From Oscillospiraceae bacterium (GTDB taxonomy: Bacteria > Bacillota > Clostridia > Oscillospirales > Oscillospiraceae), in the NCBI GenBank assembly GCA_902778665.1, contig CACYYN010000002.1, forward strand, positions 1 to 64,000: a stretch of DNA of 64,000 bases. The letters run 5' to 3'. This document shows, in pieces, positions 25,530 to 34,136 of this stretch (positions are counted from its first letter, which is position 1; every line of letters starts with the position of its first letter). The position numbers and the translations under genes were made by a program. Below the pieces are notes generated by a model. It was not told the origin of the DNA and did not search any database. It saw nothing but the letters and a program-made list of their open reading frames with translations.

Positions 25530-25563
25530 AAAAACAAAAAATCTGCACTTTGCAGTGCAGATT
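25530..25563 (-). terminator. terminator after tRNA-Val
   Basis: AATCTGCAC/GTGCAGATT (25540-25548 with 25555-25563) followed on the minus strand by TTTTTGTTTTTA, 8 bases after the tRNA end. Confidence 0.85.
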
Positions 25564-25570
25564 AAAAAAG

Positions 25571-25643
25571 TGGACGATACAAGACTCGAACTTGTGACCT
25601 CCCGCACGTCAAGCGGATGCGCTACCAGCTGCGCTAATCGTCC
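25571..25643 (-). tRNA. tRNA-Val(GAC)
   Basis: A 73-nt cloverleaf. Acceptor GGACGAT/ATCGTCC, D-arm AGCGCAGCTGGTAGCGC, anticodon loop TTGACGT giving anticodon GAC, T-arm with GTTCGAGTC. Discriminator A; CCA is not encoded. Reads GUC and GUU. Confidence 0.95.
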
Positions 25644-25724
25644 ATTGCTCTCTCAAGCAAGGGGTATTCTACACGCTTTTGGGCACGATGTCAAGAACAA
25701 TTTTTCAATTCTCCGATTTTTCCG

Positions 25725-25758
25725 AAAAACGCACCGAAGGCTTGAGCCCCCGGTGCGT
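25725..25758 (-). terminator. terminator of htrA
   Basis: ACGCACCG/CGGTGCGT (25729-25736 with 25751-25758) followed on the minus strand by TTTTTCGG, 41 bases after the htrA stop. Confidence 0.8.
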
Positions 25759-25799
25759 TCGGTGTCAAGGCAGCTATAGTTGCTGACAGTTTGCTGAAA

Positions 25800-27059
25800 T
25801 CAGTATCCGAAGAAGTAACGGAAGAAATCTTCCATGGAGTTTCCGCCCCAGTAATTGCCGTTTCCGTTACCGTCACCGTACTCGTAATAGTAAGGATTCT
25901 GACCGGGAGCCTGCTGGCCACGCTGACCATCCTGAGGAGCCTGATTTGCGCTTTCGTCGGCAGCGGCTGCAGCTTCATCTTCGTGCTTGGTGGCGGACTC
26001 GGTTTTGGATTCAACCGTGACGTCGATTTCCATCTCTTTGCCCTGACGGTAAACGTGGAAACGAAGGACGGAACCGGGCTCGGTATCGGAGATCACCTTG
26101 ACAAGGTCTTCAGAGCTGGAGATGACGGTATCATCTACCTTGGTGATGACATCATGGGCCTTGATGCCTGCACGGGCTGCAGGAGCATCTTCGGTAACTT
26201 CGTGAACGACAGCGCCGGACTTGATGCCGGTGATGTTGGCGGTTTCTTCAGACATGGAGGAAACCGTGACACCGATATACGGCTTCAGGATGTAGCCGTT
26301 TTCAATGATGCTGGTGACAATGCGGTTGACGCTGTTGATCGGAATTGCAAAGCCGATGTTATCGATAGAAGCTTCGCCGGAATAGCCGGAAGAAGAGTAC
26401 TTTGCGTTGGTGATGCCGATGACTTCGCCATATTCATTGAAGAGAGCACCGCCGGAGTTGCCGGAGTTGATGGCGCAGTCGGTCTGGATGAGACTCATGG
26501 TGGAGCCGGAGCTCATAGCGACGCTGCGGCTGAGTGCGCTGACAATGCCGCGTGTAAGGGAGAAGGTCAGCTCGCCGAGCGGGTTGCCGATGGCGAGAAC
26601 CGTATCGCCGACGCGAAGGGAATTGGAATCACCCAGGGTGACTGGCTTCAGGCCTTCAGCATCAATTTTAAGAACCGCGATATCGTTGCTCTCATCATAG
26701 CCGATGACTTTGGCATCGTAGGTTTCGTTGTCATAGGTGGCAACGGTGACCTTTTCGGAATCTGCTATGACGTGGTAGTTGGTGAGAATGTAACCGTCAG
26801 AGGTGATGATGAAACCGGAGCCGGCAGCCTGGAAAGTGTAACCGTAGCCGTAACGGCTGGTGGTCTGACCGCTGATGGTGATACCGACGGTGGAGTTGAC
26901 ATTCTGCTCATAAACTTCGGCAGGAGTGAGCGGCTGCCTGTCTTCTGCGAGAGCAGTGCTATTGCTGCCGGCTGCTGCAAAGCCGCCGACGAGGCAGCAC
27001 AGAAGCACAACTGCAATGATTTTGCCGAACAAGCCGGCGGAAACTGTTGATTTTTTCAT
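25800..27059 (-). CDS. htrA: HtrA/DegP-type serine protease
   Basis: A 419-aa envelope quality-control protease. An N-terminal membrane anchor lies at about 10-35. The trypsin-like domain has the full triad: His in LTNYHVIAD, Asp in SNDIAVLKID, Ser in SGNSGGALF. One PDZ domain follows (about 265-360, LKPYIGVTV ... SVLRFHVYRQG). The C-terminal tail is unusual: acidic and alanine-rich, then Q/G/N-rich (QDGQRGQQAPGQNPYYYEYG) ending in aromatic residues FFRYFFGY, which might be a recognition tail. The ATG at 27059 has GGAGG upstream; the open frame to 27122 lacks a site. A TATAAT box lies at 27155-27160 on the minus strand. Confidence 0.94.
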   Translation of the reverse strand: MKKSTVSAGLFGKIIAVVLLCCLVGGFAAAGSNSTALAEDRQPLTPAEVYEQNVNSTVGITISGQTTSRYGYGYTFQAAGSGFIITSDGYILTNYHVIADSEKVTVATYDNETYDAKVIGYDESNDIAVLKIDAEGLKPVTLGDSNSLRVGDTVLAIGNPLGELTFSLTRGIVSALSRSVAMSSGSTMSLIQTDCAINSGNSGGALFNEYGEVIGITNAKYSSSGYSGEASIDNIGFAIPINSVNRIVTSIIENGYILKPYIGVTVSSMSEETANITGIKSGAVVHEVTEDAPAARAGIKAHDVITKVDDTVISSSEDLVKVISDTEPGSVLRFHVYRQGKEMEIDVTVESKTESATKHEDEAAAAADESANQAPQDGQRGQQAPGQNPYYYEYGDGNGNGNYWGGNSMEDFFRYFFGY

Positions 27060-27276
27060 GTGGAATCCTCCTTTGTTGCTGCGATGATTTGCTATTTCAA
27101 AATTTTTTTCAGACATATTCAAGGAACTCCTTCCCTTTTCTCTTTTCGATGAGTATTATAGCGCTTTTTGTCTTTGAAAAAACCGAATTATATGTACATT
27201 TTATGAAAAAAATGTGAACGTAAACGACTTCGCCCTGTGCGAATATACAAAATATCCAACGCTTTCATGAAAATTA

Positions 27277-27305
27277 TTGCATTATAAAGCATGCTATGGT
27301 ATATT
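27277..27305 (+). promoter_or_regulatory. promoter of the glycine riboswitch and agcS
   Basis: TTGCAT (27277-27282), 17-base spacer, TATATT (27300-27305), about 65 bases before the aptamer. Confidence 0.7.
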
Positions 27306-27372
27306 TTCTTCAACATCATACATAACCGATGAAGCATACGGGATCCGGGAGAAAGGAGACCGTGTGTTGAGG

Positions 27373-27448
27373 AACTCTGGAGAACCCCGCATGGGCGGGT
27401 GCCGAAGGTGCAAGGCGAGAGCCGAATCTCTCAGGCAAAAGGACAGAG
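27373..27448 (+). promoter_or_regulatory. single-aptamer glycine riboswitch
   Basis: P1 CTCTG/CAGAG (27375-27379 with 27444-27448) closes an aptamer with the conserved blocks GCCGAAGGTGCAAGG and TCTCTCAGGCAAAAGGACAGAG. Only one aptamer is present. The 5' strand AACTCTGGAG (27373-27382) can also pair with CTCCGGAGTT (27481-27490), which contains the 5' part of the terminator at 27486-27514. Glycine binding would hold P1 closed and free the terminator, predicting an OFF switch. Confidence 0.9.
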
Positions 27449-27485
27449 CGGAAGGATACGGCATTGCTGTACCGAAGAAACTCCG

Positions 27486-27514
27486 GAGTTGCTCAGAAAG
27501 AGCAGCTCTTTTTT
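27486..27514 (+). terminator. riboswitch-controlled terminator before agcS
   Basis: GAGTTGCTC/GAGCAGCTC (27486-27494 with 27500-27508, one G-U pair) followed by TTTTTT, 46 bases before the agcS start. Confidence 0.9.
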
Positions 27515-27559
27515 GTTGCCGGCATGTATGGAGATTTTGCAAAGGAAAGAAGGATTCTC

Positions 27560-28966
27560 ATGGAAAATTTCGTTTCAAAAGTGGAAGCCGTCAACAGTGC
27601 GGTTAACAACTTTGCATGGGGCCCGCTGATGCTTCTGCTGCTGGTGGGCACGGGCATCTACCTGACGATTCGCGTGAACTGGCTGCAGGTAACGCACTTC
27701 GGCAGAATCATTAAAAACACGGTCGGAACACTGTTCAGCAAAGGCGATAAGAAAACAGATCACGGCGCAAACATCTCCCCCTTCCAGGCTGTGACAACAG
27801 CACTGGCAGGCACCGTGGGAACGGGAAACATTGCAGGCGTGACCGGAGCTATCTTCACGGGCGGTGCAGGCGCAGTATTCTGGATGTGGGTAGCAGCCTT
27901 CTTTGGGATGATCACAAAGTATGCTGAGATTCTGCTGGCGATGAAATACCGTGTGAAGGATGAAAAAGGCACCTATCACGGCGGACCGATGTATTACATT
28001 GAGAACGGCATCGGTAAGAGCTGGAAATGGCTGGCAATTGTATTCTGCCTGCTGGGCGGCTTTGCCTCCTTCGGCATCGGCAACATTGCGCAGAGCAGTG
28101 AGATCTCCGGCGCACTGCTGGATCTGTTCCATCTGCCTCCGATCGCCTCCGGCATACTTATTGCTGTTGTCGTAGCACTGGTAACCCTGGGCGGCATCAA
28201 GAGAATCGGCAAGGTGACTTCTTTGCTGGTGCCGTTTATGTCTGTATTCTATATTCTGGCAGGACTTATCGTGATTATTATGAGAATCGGCGACATCCCG
28301 GGTGTGTTCGGACATATTTTCAGCGGAGCATTCTCCTTCAAGAGTGTAGGCGGCGGCTTATTCGGCTACACCATTATGATGGCAATGCGCCAGGGATTTG
28401 CACGCGGTGTATTTTCCAATGAAGCCGGTCTCGGCTCGGCACCGATTGCGCACGCAGCTTCCTCCATAGAGGAGCCCTGCGAGCAGGCGATCTGGGGCGT
28501 GTTTGAGGTGTTTATTGACACGATTGTCATCTGCAGCATCACGGCTTTTGCGGTGCTGCTCTCGGGCATACTGAATGCGGAGGGCGGATTGTCAGCCTAT
28601 GCTTCAAAAGGCGCCGCTGCAGCTGCAGCATTCAACACGATTCTGCCGGGAACACTGGGCGGCAAGATCATTGAGCTGAGTTTGCTGTTTTTTGCACTTT
28701 CCACCATTCTCTCCTGGGCCTATTACGGTGAGAACTGCTGGCTGTATCTGACAAACAGCAACACGGTTGTATTGATTTACAAGATTCTCTTCTCTCTGGT
28801 GTGCATTGTGGGTGCAATGGGATCCGGCACACTGATGTGGGACATTGCGGACACGCTGAACGGTCTGATGGCGATACCGAACCTGATTGCACTGCTGATG
28901 CTGTCCGGCACGGTAGCAGCCCTGACGAAAAAGTACTTCTCCGAGAATATGCTCAAGGGTAAGTAA
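27560..28966 (+). CDS. agcS: sodium:alanine/glycine symporter (AgcS family)
   Basis: A 468-aa inner-membrane symporter taking up glycine or alanine with sodium. About 11 hydrophobic segments; family blocks FQAVTTALAGTVGTGNIAGV (about residue 70), FWMWVAAFFGMITKYAE, and the GLGSAPIAHA region (near 290). The open frame reaches back to 27464 through the terminator, but the ATG at 27560 (MENFVSKVE) has AAGGA upstream and matches family starts. The glycine riboswitch supports glycine as a substrate. Monocistronic, with its own terminator. Confidence 0.94.
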   Translation: MENFVSKVEAVNSAVNNFAWGPLMLLLLVGTGIYLTIRVNWLQVTHFGRIIKNTVGTLFSKGDKKTDHGANISPFQAVTTALAGTVGTGNIAGVTGAIFTGGAGAVFWMWVAAFFGMITKYAEILLAMKYRVKDEKGTYHGGPMYYIENGIGKSWKWLAIVFCLLGGFASFGIGNIAQSSEISGALLDLFHLPPIASGILIAVVVALVTLGGIKRIGKVTSLLVPFMSVFYILAGLIVIIMRIGDIPGVFGHIFSGAFSFKSVGGGLFGYTIMMAMRQGFARGVFSNEAGLGSAPIAHAASSIEEPCEQAIWGVFEVFIDTIVICSITAFAVLLSGILNAEGGLSAYASKGAAAAAAFNTILPGTLGGKIIELSLLFFALSTILSWAYYGENCWLYLTNSNTVVLIYKILFSLVCIVGAMGSGTLMWDIADTLNGLMAIPNLIALLMLSGTVAALTKKYFSENMLKGK

Positions 28967-28978
28967 GACGTTGTTTAT

Positions 28979-29025
28979 AAATTTCCGGCATCTGCAGAAA
29001 AGAAGCAGATGCCGGAAATTTATTA
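28979..29025 (+). terminator. terminator of agcS
   Basis: A 17-bp perfect stem (28979-28995 with 29005-29021) followed by TTAT; the T-run is short but the stem is strong. Confidence 0.8.
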
Positions 29026-29054
29026 TGGACAAGGGAAAAATGTTGTGATATAAT
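29026..29054 (+). promoter_or_regulatory. promoter of tRNA-Gly
   Basis: TGGACA (29026-29031), 17-base spacer, perfect TATAAT (29049-29054), 13 bases before the tRNA. Confidence 0.75.
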
Positions 29055-29067
29055 GCCATTTGCTGAT

Positions 29068-29141
29068 GCAGGGTTGGTATATCGGTATTACTCCAGCTTC
29101 CCAAGCTGGCTAGGCGGGTTCGACTCCCGTACCCTGCTCCA
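29068..29141 (+). tRNA. tRNA-Gly(CCC)
   Basis: A 74-nt cloverleaf including encoded CCA. Acceptor GCAGGGT/ACCCTGC, anticodon stem CCAGC/GCTGG with loop TTCCCAA giving anticodon CCC, T-arm GGTTCGACTCC. Reads GGG. Unlike the Val and Arg tRNAs in this window, CCA is encoded. Confidence 0.95.
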
Positions 29142-29150
29142 TCGGACAAA

Positions 29151-29188
29151 AAATCGGATTCCCTGCGGGATCCGATTTCTTTTTCTTT
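29151..29188 (+). terminator. terminator after tRNA-Gly
   Basis: AAATCGGAT/ATCCGATTT (29151-29159 with 29170-29178) extended by CCC/GGG past a one-base bulge, followed by CTTTTTCTTT. Confidence 0.8.
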
Positions 29189-29217
29189 CCAAGAATTGAA
29201 ACAAGGAGGCTGAAGCC

Positions 29218-29997
29218 ATGCAGAAACTGGAAAAACAGTATCACATTCAATGCGTTAAAGGCGATGTGGGCCGATATGTGATTCTGCCCGGCGATCCGGG
29301 AAGATGCGTATCGATTGCAGCACTTTTCGACGATGCGTATCATGTAGGGCAGAACCGGGAATTTAACATTTATACCGGCACACTGCTGGGTGAGAAAGTA
29401 AGCGTATGTTCCACCGGGATCGGCGGGCCGTCAGCTGCAATAGCGATGGAGGAGCTGCACAATATCGGTGCAGACACCTTTATACGAACCGGAACCTGCG
29501 GAGGGATTGACCTGGACGTGCAGTCGGGCGACGTTGTGATTGCCACAGGAGCCATCCGCTTTGAGCACACCAGCAGCGAGTACGCCCCCATTGAGTATCC
29601 CGCTGTGCCGGACTTTGGCATTACACACGCATTGTGGGAGGCATCCACAGCATTGGGCTACCGCACGCACACAGGTGTTGTGCAGTGCAAGGACAGCTTC
29701 TACGGACAGCACTGCCCGGGGCGTATGCCGGTTTCTTACGAGCTGCTGCAGAAGTGGGAGGCCTGGAAACGGCTGGGCGTAAAGGCATCGGAAATGGAGT
29801 CGGCTGCATTGTTTGTGGTGGCTGACGCATTGAGATGCAGATGCGGATCCTGCTTCCACGTGGTGTGGAATCAGGAACGGGAAGCTGCGGGCCTTGACCA
29901 GAAAATGAGTGAAGACACGACCTCAGCCGTCAAGGTAGCTGTAGAGGCCATGAAAATTATTATCAAGAGAGACAGAGAACAGGAACAAAACGGCTAA
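29218..29997 (+). CDS. udp: uridine phosphorylase-type nucleoside phosphorylase
   Basis: A 259-aa cytoplasmic enzyme that splits a nucleoside with phosphate into base and ribose-1-phosphate. Family blocks: LPGDPGRC near the start, [24 protein letters not shown], and the ribose-binding SEMESAALF (about residue 190). The length and GDPGR start fit uridine phosphorylase better than purine nucleoside phosphorylase; exact base preference is not proven. AAGGAGG precedes the ATG. prmA follows 2 bases after the stop. deoC (17243) works in the neighbouring deoxynucleoside pathway. Confidence 0.87.
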   Translation: MQKLEKQYHIQCVKGDVGRYVILPGDPGRCVSIAALFDDAYHVGQNREFNIYTGTLLGEKVSVCSTGIGGPSAAIAMEELHNIGADTFIRTGTCGGIDLDVQSGDVVIATGAIRFEHTSSEYAPIEYPAVPDFGITHALWEASTALGYRTHTGVVQCKDSFYGQHCPGRMPVSYELLQKWEAWKRLGVKASEMESAALFVVADALRCRCGSCFHVVWNQEREAAGLDQKMSEDTTSAVKVAVEAMKIIIKRDREQEQNG

Positions 29998-29999
29998 AA

Positions 30000-30923
30000 A
30001 TGAAATACTATGAAGCAGCGCTGAACACGCCGAGCGCAGAAATTGACATACGCTGCAGCGAGCTGGAAGAGCTGGGCGTGAACGGTTTTATCATCGAGGA
30101 TGAGGAAGACTTCCGGAATTTTCTGGAGAACAACAAACAATACTGGGACTATGTGGATGAAGATCTCAACGCAAAGTACGCCGGAGTGAGCAGAATCCGC
30201 TTTTACTTCACGGACGATGAAGAAGGCGAACGGCAGCTGAAGACGGTGTTGGCACGATATCCGGAATGTGTGGTCTCCACCGTGCAGGACAGCGACTGGG
30301 AAAACAACTGGCGCGAGTATTACAAACCGATCGAGATCGGGAAAAAACTGGTTGTTGTGCCGGAATGGGAAACAGTGCCGGAAGACGGAAGACTGCCGCT
30401 GATTCTGGATCCGGGGCTGATATTCGGCACGGGAAGCCACGCCACGACGAAAATGTGCCTGCGGGCATTGGAAAAGGTTGCCGGACCGAGCATGCAGGTG
30501 CTGGATCTGGGATGCGGAAGCGGGATACTGGGAATCGGAGCACTGGTGCTGGGATGTGAGAAATGCACAGGTGTGGATATTGACCCGAAGGCTCCGGATG
30601 TGGCATGCGGCAACGCCGCTTTGAACGGCATTGGAAAAGACCGATTCATCGTATACGCCGGAGACATCCTGAGGGACACAGCACTTGTAAAACGGCTCGG
30701 TGCAGGATATGACCTGGTGCTGGCAAACATTGTGGCAGACGTGATTATCCCGCTGGCCCCGAAAGCGAAGGAATTTCTGAAGGAAGACGGAAGATTCATC
30801 TGCTCAGGCATTATCGACGGGCGGGAAAATGAAGTGGCCTCAGCATTGAAAAATGCCGGTTTTGCCATAGAAGAACACATGCATGAAGAAGAATGGAACG
30901 CCTTTATATGCAAAACGGTGTGA
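30000..30923 (+). CDS. prmA: ribosomal protein L11 methyltransferase
   Basis: Trimethylates ribosomal protein L11. The 307-aa protein has an N-terminal substrate-binding domain (about 1-120, acidic) with the linker WENNWREYYKPIEIG, then a class I methyltransferase domain: GTGSHATTKMCLRALE, LDLGCGSGILGIGA, GVDIDP and LANIVADV. The length matches the family. It follows udp almost directly rather than dnaK/dnaJ, its frequent neighbours. Its stop codon lies inside the terminator stem. Confidence 0.95.
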   Translation: MKYYEAALNTPSAEIDIRCSELEELGVNGFIIEDEEDFRNFLENNKQYWDYVDEDLNAKYAGVSRIRFYFTDDEEGERQLKTVLARYPECVVSTVQDSDWENNWREYYKPIEIGKKLVVVPEWETVPEDGRLPLILDPGLIFGTGSHATTKMCLRALEKVAGPSMQVLDLGCGSGILGIGALVLGCEKCTGVDIDPKAPDVACGNAALNGIGKDRFIVYAGDILRDTALVKRLGAGYDLVLANIVADVIIPLAPKAKEFLKEDGRFICSGIIDGRENEVASALKNAGFAIEEHMHEEEWNAFICKTV

Positions 30924-30946
30924 GGAAAAACCTCACACCGTTTTTT
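30914..30946 (+). terminator. terminator of udp-prmA, probably bidirectional
   Basis: AACGGTGTGAGG/CCTCACACCGTT (30914-30925 with 30931-30942) followed by TTTTTT. The minus strand also has a short T-run (TTTTG), so it can serve the convergent pgcA. Confidence 0.9.
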
Positions 30947-30960
30947 ATTTGGAATCAGCT

Positions 30961-32640
30961 TTAATCCCGGGTGCTGAACAGAATGTTTTCCACATCATGT
31001 GCAATCAATTCTTCCAGAGCGGAAGCCTGCGAGGCATCGGGGGCCGTGACAGAAATGTAGAGCTTCAGCTTTGGTTCCGTTCCGCTGGGACGGATGACCA
31101 GACTTGAGCCGCCGGAGAGACGATATTTCAGAACATCAGAAGCAGGAAGGCCGTCAAGAGAGGTGCTGTAATCAAGGCACTGCTCCACCGAGAGCGGACC
31201 GAAAGCCTGCACCCCTTTGCGGAAAGATGCCATGACCGCCTGCATTTTCGCAAAGCCGGCACTGCCTTCAAACTCGTAGGAGCGAAGACTGTTTTTGCAG
31301 AAGCCGTAAGACCGGAAGATTTCTTCCAGCTTTTCAAGAAGACTGATGCCCCGTGTTTTGTAAAAGGCAAACATTTCGCAGATCAGGAGAGCTGCATCCA
31401 CAGCGTCTTTATCGCGAACATAGGAACCGGAGAGATAGCCGTAGGACTCTTCAAAGCCAAGGATGAAGCTGTCTGCCCTCCCCTGCTCTGCCAGACGGCC
31501 GATCACCTCACCGATGAACTTGAAACCGGTAAGGACATTGACGGTTTTCACACCGTAATGCGCGGCAATTTTCTCGGCGAGATCCATGGTGACAATGGTT
31601 TTGACAAACACAGGGTCTGCAGGCATTCTGCCGTGGCGAATGCGTTGAGCACAGACAAAATCAAGCAGGAGGAGACCCACCTCATTGCCGGTCAGAAGAC
31701 GGTAGCCCTCGGGAGCTTTGACGGCGATGCCGCATCGGTCACAGTCAGGATCGGTGGCAAGAAGGAGATCGGCACCCGTCTCCTCACAGAGCTTCAATCC
31801 CAGTTCCATGGCCTCACGGATTTCGGGATTGGGATAGGGGCAGGTGGGAAAATGCCCATCCGGCTGCTCCTGCTCGGGCACAAGGCGAACGTCTGTAAAG
31901 CCGGCCTCTCGCAAAGCACGGGTGACAGGCTTCAGACCTGTGCCGTTGAGAGGCGAATAGATGATGGTAAGATTGCGGTCAATTTCATCCCCAAAGAGGA
32001 CCGACTGACCTTTCACGGCTTCGATAAATGAGGTGTAAACATCCTCCGGAATATAACTGACGGCACCGGATTTCACGGCAGCGTCAAAGTCAGCAAGGCG
32101 GACATCGGCAAACAGATCCAGCCGGTTGATCTCGGCAGAGACAGCTTTTGCGGCTTCGGTAGTGATCTGGCAGCCATCAGGCCCGTACACCTTATAGCCG
32201 TTGTAGCGGGATGGGTTATGGGAAGCGGTGATCATGACACCGGCACTGCATCGAAGCTGGCGGACCGCGAAGCTGACACAGGGTGTAGGCATGAGGCATG
32301 GGTATAGCCAGACCCGGACACCGTTTGCCGCAAAAACGGCGGCGGTGGTTTTGCTGAATGCATCGCTCTTCAGGCGACTGTCATAACCGATAGCAACGGA
32401 GGGCTCCGAGAAACGGCCGGTGAGATAGTTTGCAAGCCCCTGGGTTGCCTTGCGGACCGTATAGACATTCATACGGTTGGTGCCGGCACCGAGAACACCC
32501 CTCAATCCGCCCGTGCCGAACGCGAGATCACAATAAAAGGCATCTTCCGCAGCGGCCTCATCCATAGAGCGAAGCTGAGCTAATATTTCAGCATCCTCGG
32601 CATTTTCAATCCATCTTTCATATTCTTTCCGGTAATCCAT
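30961..32640 (-). CDS. pgcA: alpha-phosphoglucomutase
   Basis: Interconverts glucose-6-phosphate and glucose-1-phosphate, linking glycolysis to UDP-glucose and glycan synthesis. The 559-aa protein has the phosphoserine loop MITASHNPSRYNGYK (about residue 140), the metal loop DPDCDRCGI (about 295) and the sugar-selecting GFEESYGYL (about 375), then RPSGTEPKLK near the end. The length fits PgcA. GGGGGAG precedes the ATG. Together with galT (56343) and the mgl genes it could complete galactose use. Confidence 0.93.
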   Translation of the reverse strand: MDYRKEYERWIENAEDAEILAQLRSMDEAAAEDAFYCDLAFGTGGLRGVLGAGTNRMNVYTVRKATQGLANYLTGRFSEPSVAIGYDSRLKSDAFSKTTAAVFAANGVRVWLYPCLMPTPCVSFAVRQLRCSAGVMITASHNPSRYNGYKVYGPDGCQITTEAAKAVSAEINRLDLFADVRLADFDAAVKSGAVSYIPEDVYTSFIEAVKGQSVLFGDEIDRNLTIIYSPLNGTGLKPVTRALREAGFTDVRLVPEQEQPDGHFPTCPYPNPEIREAMELGLKLCEETGADLLLATDPDCDRCGIAVKAPEGYRLLTGNEVGLLLLDFVCAQRIRHGRMPADPVFVKTIVTMDLAEKIAAHYGVKTVNVLTGFKFIGEVIGRLAEQGRADSFILGFEESYGYLSGSYVRDKDAVDAALLICEMFAFYKTRGISLLEKLEEIFRSYGFCKNSLRSYEFEGSAGFAKMQAVMASFRKGVQAFGPLSVEQCLDYSTSLDGLPASDVLKYRLSGGSSLVIRPSGTEPKLKLYISVTAPDASQASALEELIAHDVENILFSTRD

Positions 32641-32719
32641 TGTCTTCTCCCCCAGGACATATAATTCTGCTCAAACAGGGTTATAGATTACTATTTTTTC
32701 ATGATTGTGTCAATTGGAT

Positions 32720-32747
32720 TTGCATCTTGGATGAATTGTGTTATAAT
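32720..32747 (+). promoter_or_regulatory. promoter of the M16-lgt-glycosyltransferase run
   Basis: TTGCAT (32720-32725), 16-base spacer, perfect TATAAT (32742-32747), 45 bases before the ATG at 32793. Confidence 0.75.
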
Positions 32748-32792
32748 AGTTTAATTTCAGAATACAGAACCCGCAAGAACGGAGGGCAACGC

Positions 32793-34136
32793 ATGAAACA
32801 GACTCGCACAGAGATCATGCCCGGTGTAAATCTCAACCATATTCAGACCGATAAGTTTAAAATAGCGGTAATGAGCATTTCGCTGCTCACACAGCTCAAT
32901 CGCGAAACCGCAGCGATGAACGCACTGATCCCCTATGTTCTGCGGCGAGGCACAGCTCATTACGGCGACATGGAAAAGATCAGCAACAGGCTGGATGAAC
33001 TGTATTACTCTACCCTTGACCCGATTGTAAGACGCATCGGGGAGATTCAGTGTGTGGGACTGCTTGCTTCCTATCCGGAGGATGACTATCTGCCGGAGGG
33101 GGAAACCGTTGCGAAAGACGCCATCGGCCTGATGTGTGAAATGCTGATTAACCCGCTGACGCGAGGCGGTCTGCTGATGCGCAGCTATGTGGAAAGTGAA
33201 CGGGACAAGCTGGCGGATACGATACGCAGCAGGATCAATGAGAAGGGATCATACGCAGTGTCAAGGTGCATCGAAGAGATGTGCTGCTTTGAGGACTTTT
33301 CAGTTGGCAGATACGGAAGCGCAGAAGACTGCGAAAGCATCCGCTATAAAAAGCTGACACAGCAGTATCACAAGCTGCTGGAGACATCACCGGTGGAGAT
33401 TTTCTACTGCGGGAATGACTCCTGCAAAAGAATCGCCGGAATGCTGAAGGATGCGCTATGCACTATGCCCCGGGGTGAGATTGACTATGAAATTGGAACC
33501 GACGTACGCATGAACGCAGTTGAAGATGAGCCGCGAATTTACACGGAGACTCTGGACGTGACACAGGGAAGGCTGGTGATCGGCTTCCGCCTCGGAGAGT
33601 GCATGGAGGATCCGGACAAGGCATCACTTTCCATGTTCAACACAATATTCGGTGCCGGGGTGACATCCAAACTGTTCACCAATGTGCGGGAAAAGATGCA
33701 GTTATGCTACTACGCCTCTTCTTTTGCAGATTCACACAAGGGGCTGCTGATTGCATCGGCAGGCATTGATTTTGATAAATATGACCTGGCAAAAGATGAG
33801 ATTCTGCATCAGCTGGATGAGATCCGCAACGGGAACATCACGGATGATGAAATGGAAACAGCCCGAAAAGGGATCTGCTCAGACCTCTCTTCCATGCAGG
33901 ACAGCCAGGGCACGATGGAGAGTTATACCATCGGCAATGTGCTGGACGGTTGGAACGTAACGCCGGAAGAGTATATTGAGCTGGTAAAGGCAGTGACCAA
34001 GGAAGATGTGATTGCCATAGCGCAGAGCACCGTTTGCGATATGATTTACTTCCTCCGCGGTGAGGAAAAGGGCGAAGCCCCGGAAGATGAAGAGGGCGAG
34101 CCGAACCTTGAAAGCACGGAGGATGAGAGCGAATGA
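32793..34136 (+). CDS. M16 family peptidase-like protein, no zinc motif (YmfF-like)
   Basis: A 447-aa protein with the two-domain M16 fold pattern (ETAAMNALIPYVLRRGT at the N terminus, EDPDKASLSMFNTIFGAG and VREKMQLCYYASSF in the second half) but no HxxEH zinc motif. Its partner at 34133 has it. Such inactive/active pairs, as in Bacillus YmfF and YmfH, are expected to form one heterodimeric protease. The C terminus is very acidic (EEKGEAPEDEEGEP). The ATG at 32793 has GGAGGG upstream; the frame to 32640 lies in the promoter region. The stop overlaps the next start by ATGA. Confidence 0.85.
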   Translation: MKQTRTEIMPGVNLNHIQTDKFKIAVMSISLLTQLNRETAAMNALIPYVLRRGTAHYGDMEKISNRLDELYYSTLDPIVRRIGEIQCVGLLASYPEDDYLPEGETVAKDAIGLMCEMLINPLTRGGLLMRSYVESERDKLADTIRSRINEKGSYAVSRCIEEMCCFEDFSVGRYGSAEDCESIRYKKLTQQYHKLLETSPVEIFYCGNDSCKRIAGMLKDALCTMPRGEIDYEIGTDVRMNAVEDEPRIYTETLDVTQGRLVIGFRLGECMEDPDKASLSMFNTIFGAGVTSKLFTNVREKMQLCYYASSFADSHKGLLIASAGIDFDKYDLAKDEILHQLDEIRNGNITDDEMETARKGICSDLSSMQDSQGTMESYTIGNVLDGWNVTPEEYIELVKAVTKEDVIAIAQSTVCDMIYFLRGEEKGEAPEDEEGEPNLESTEDESE

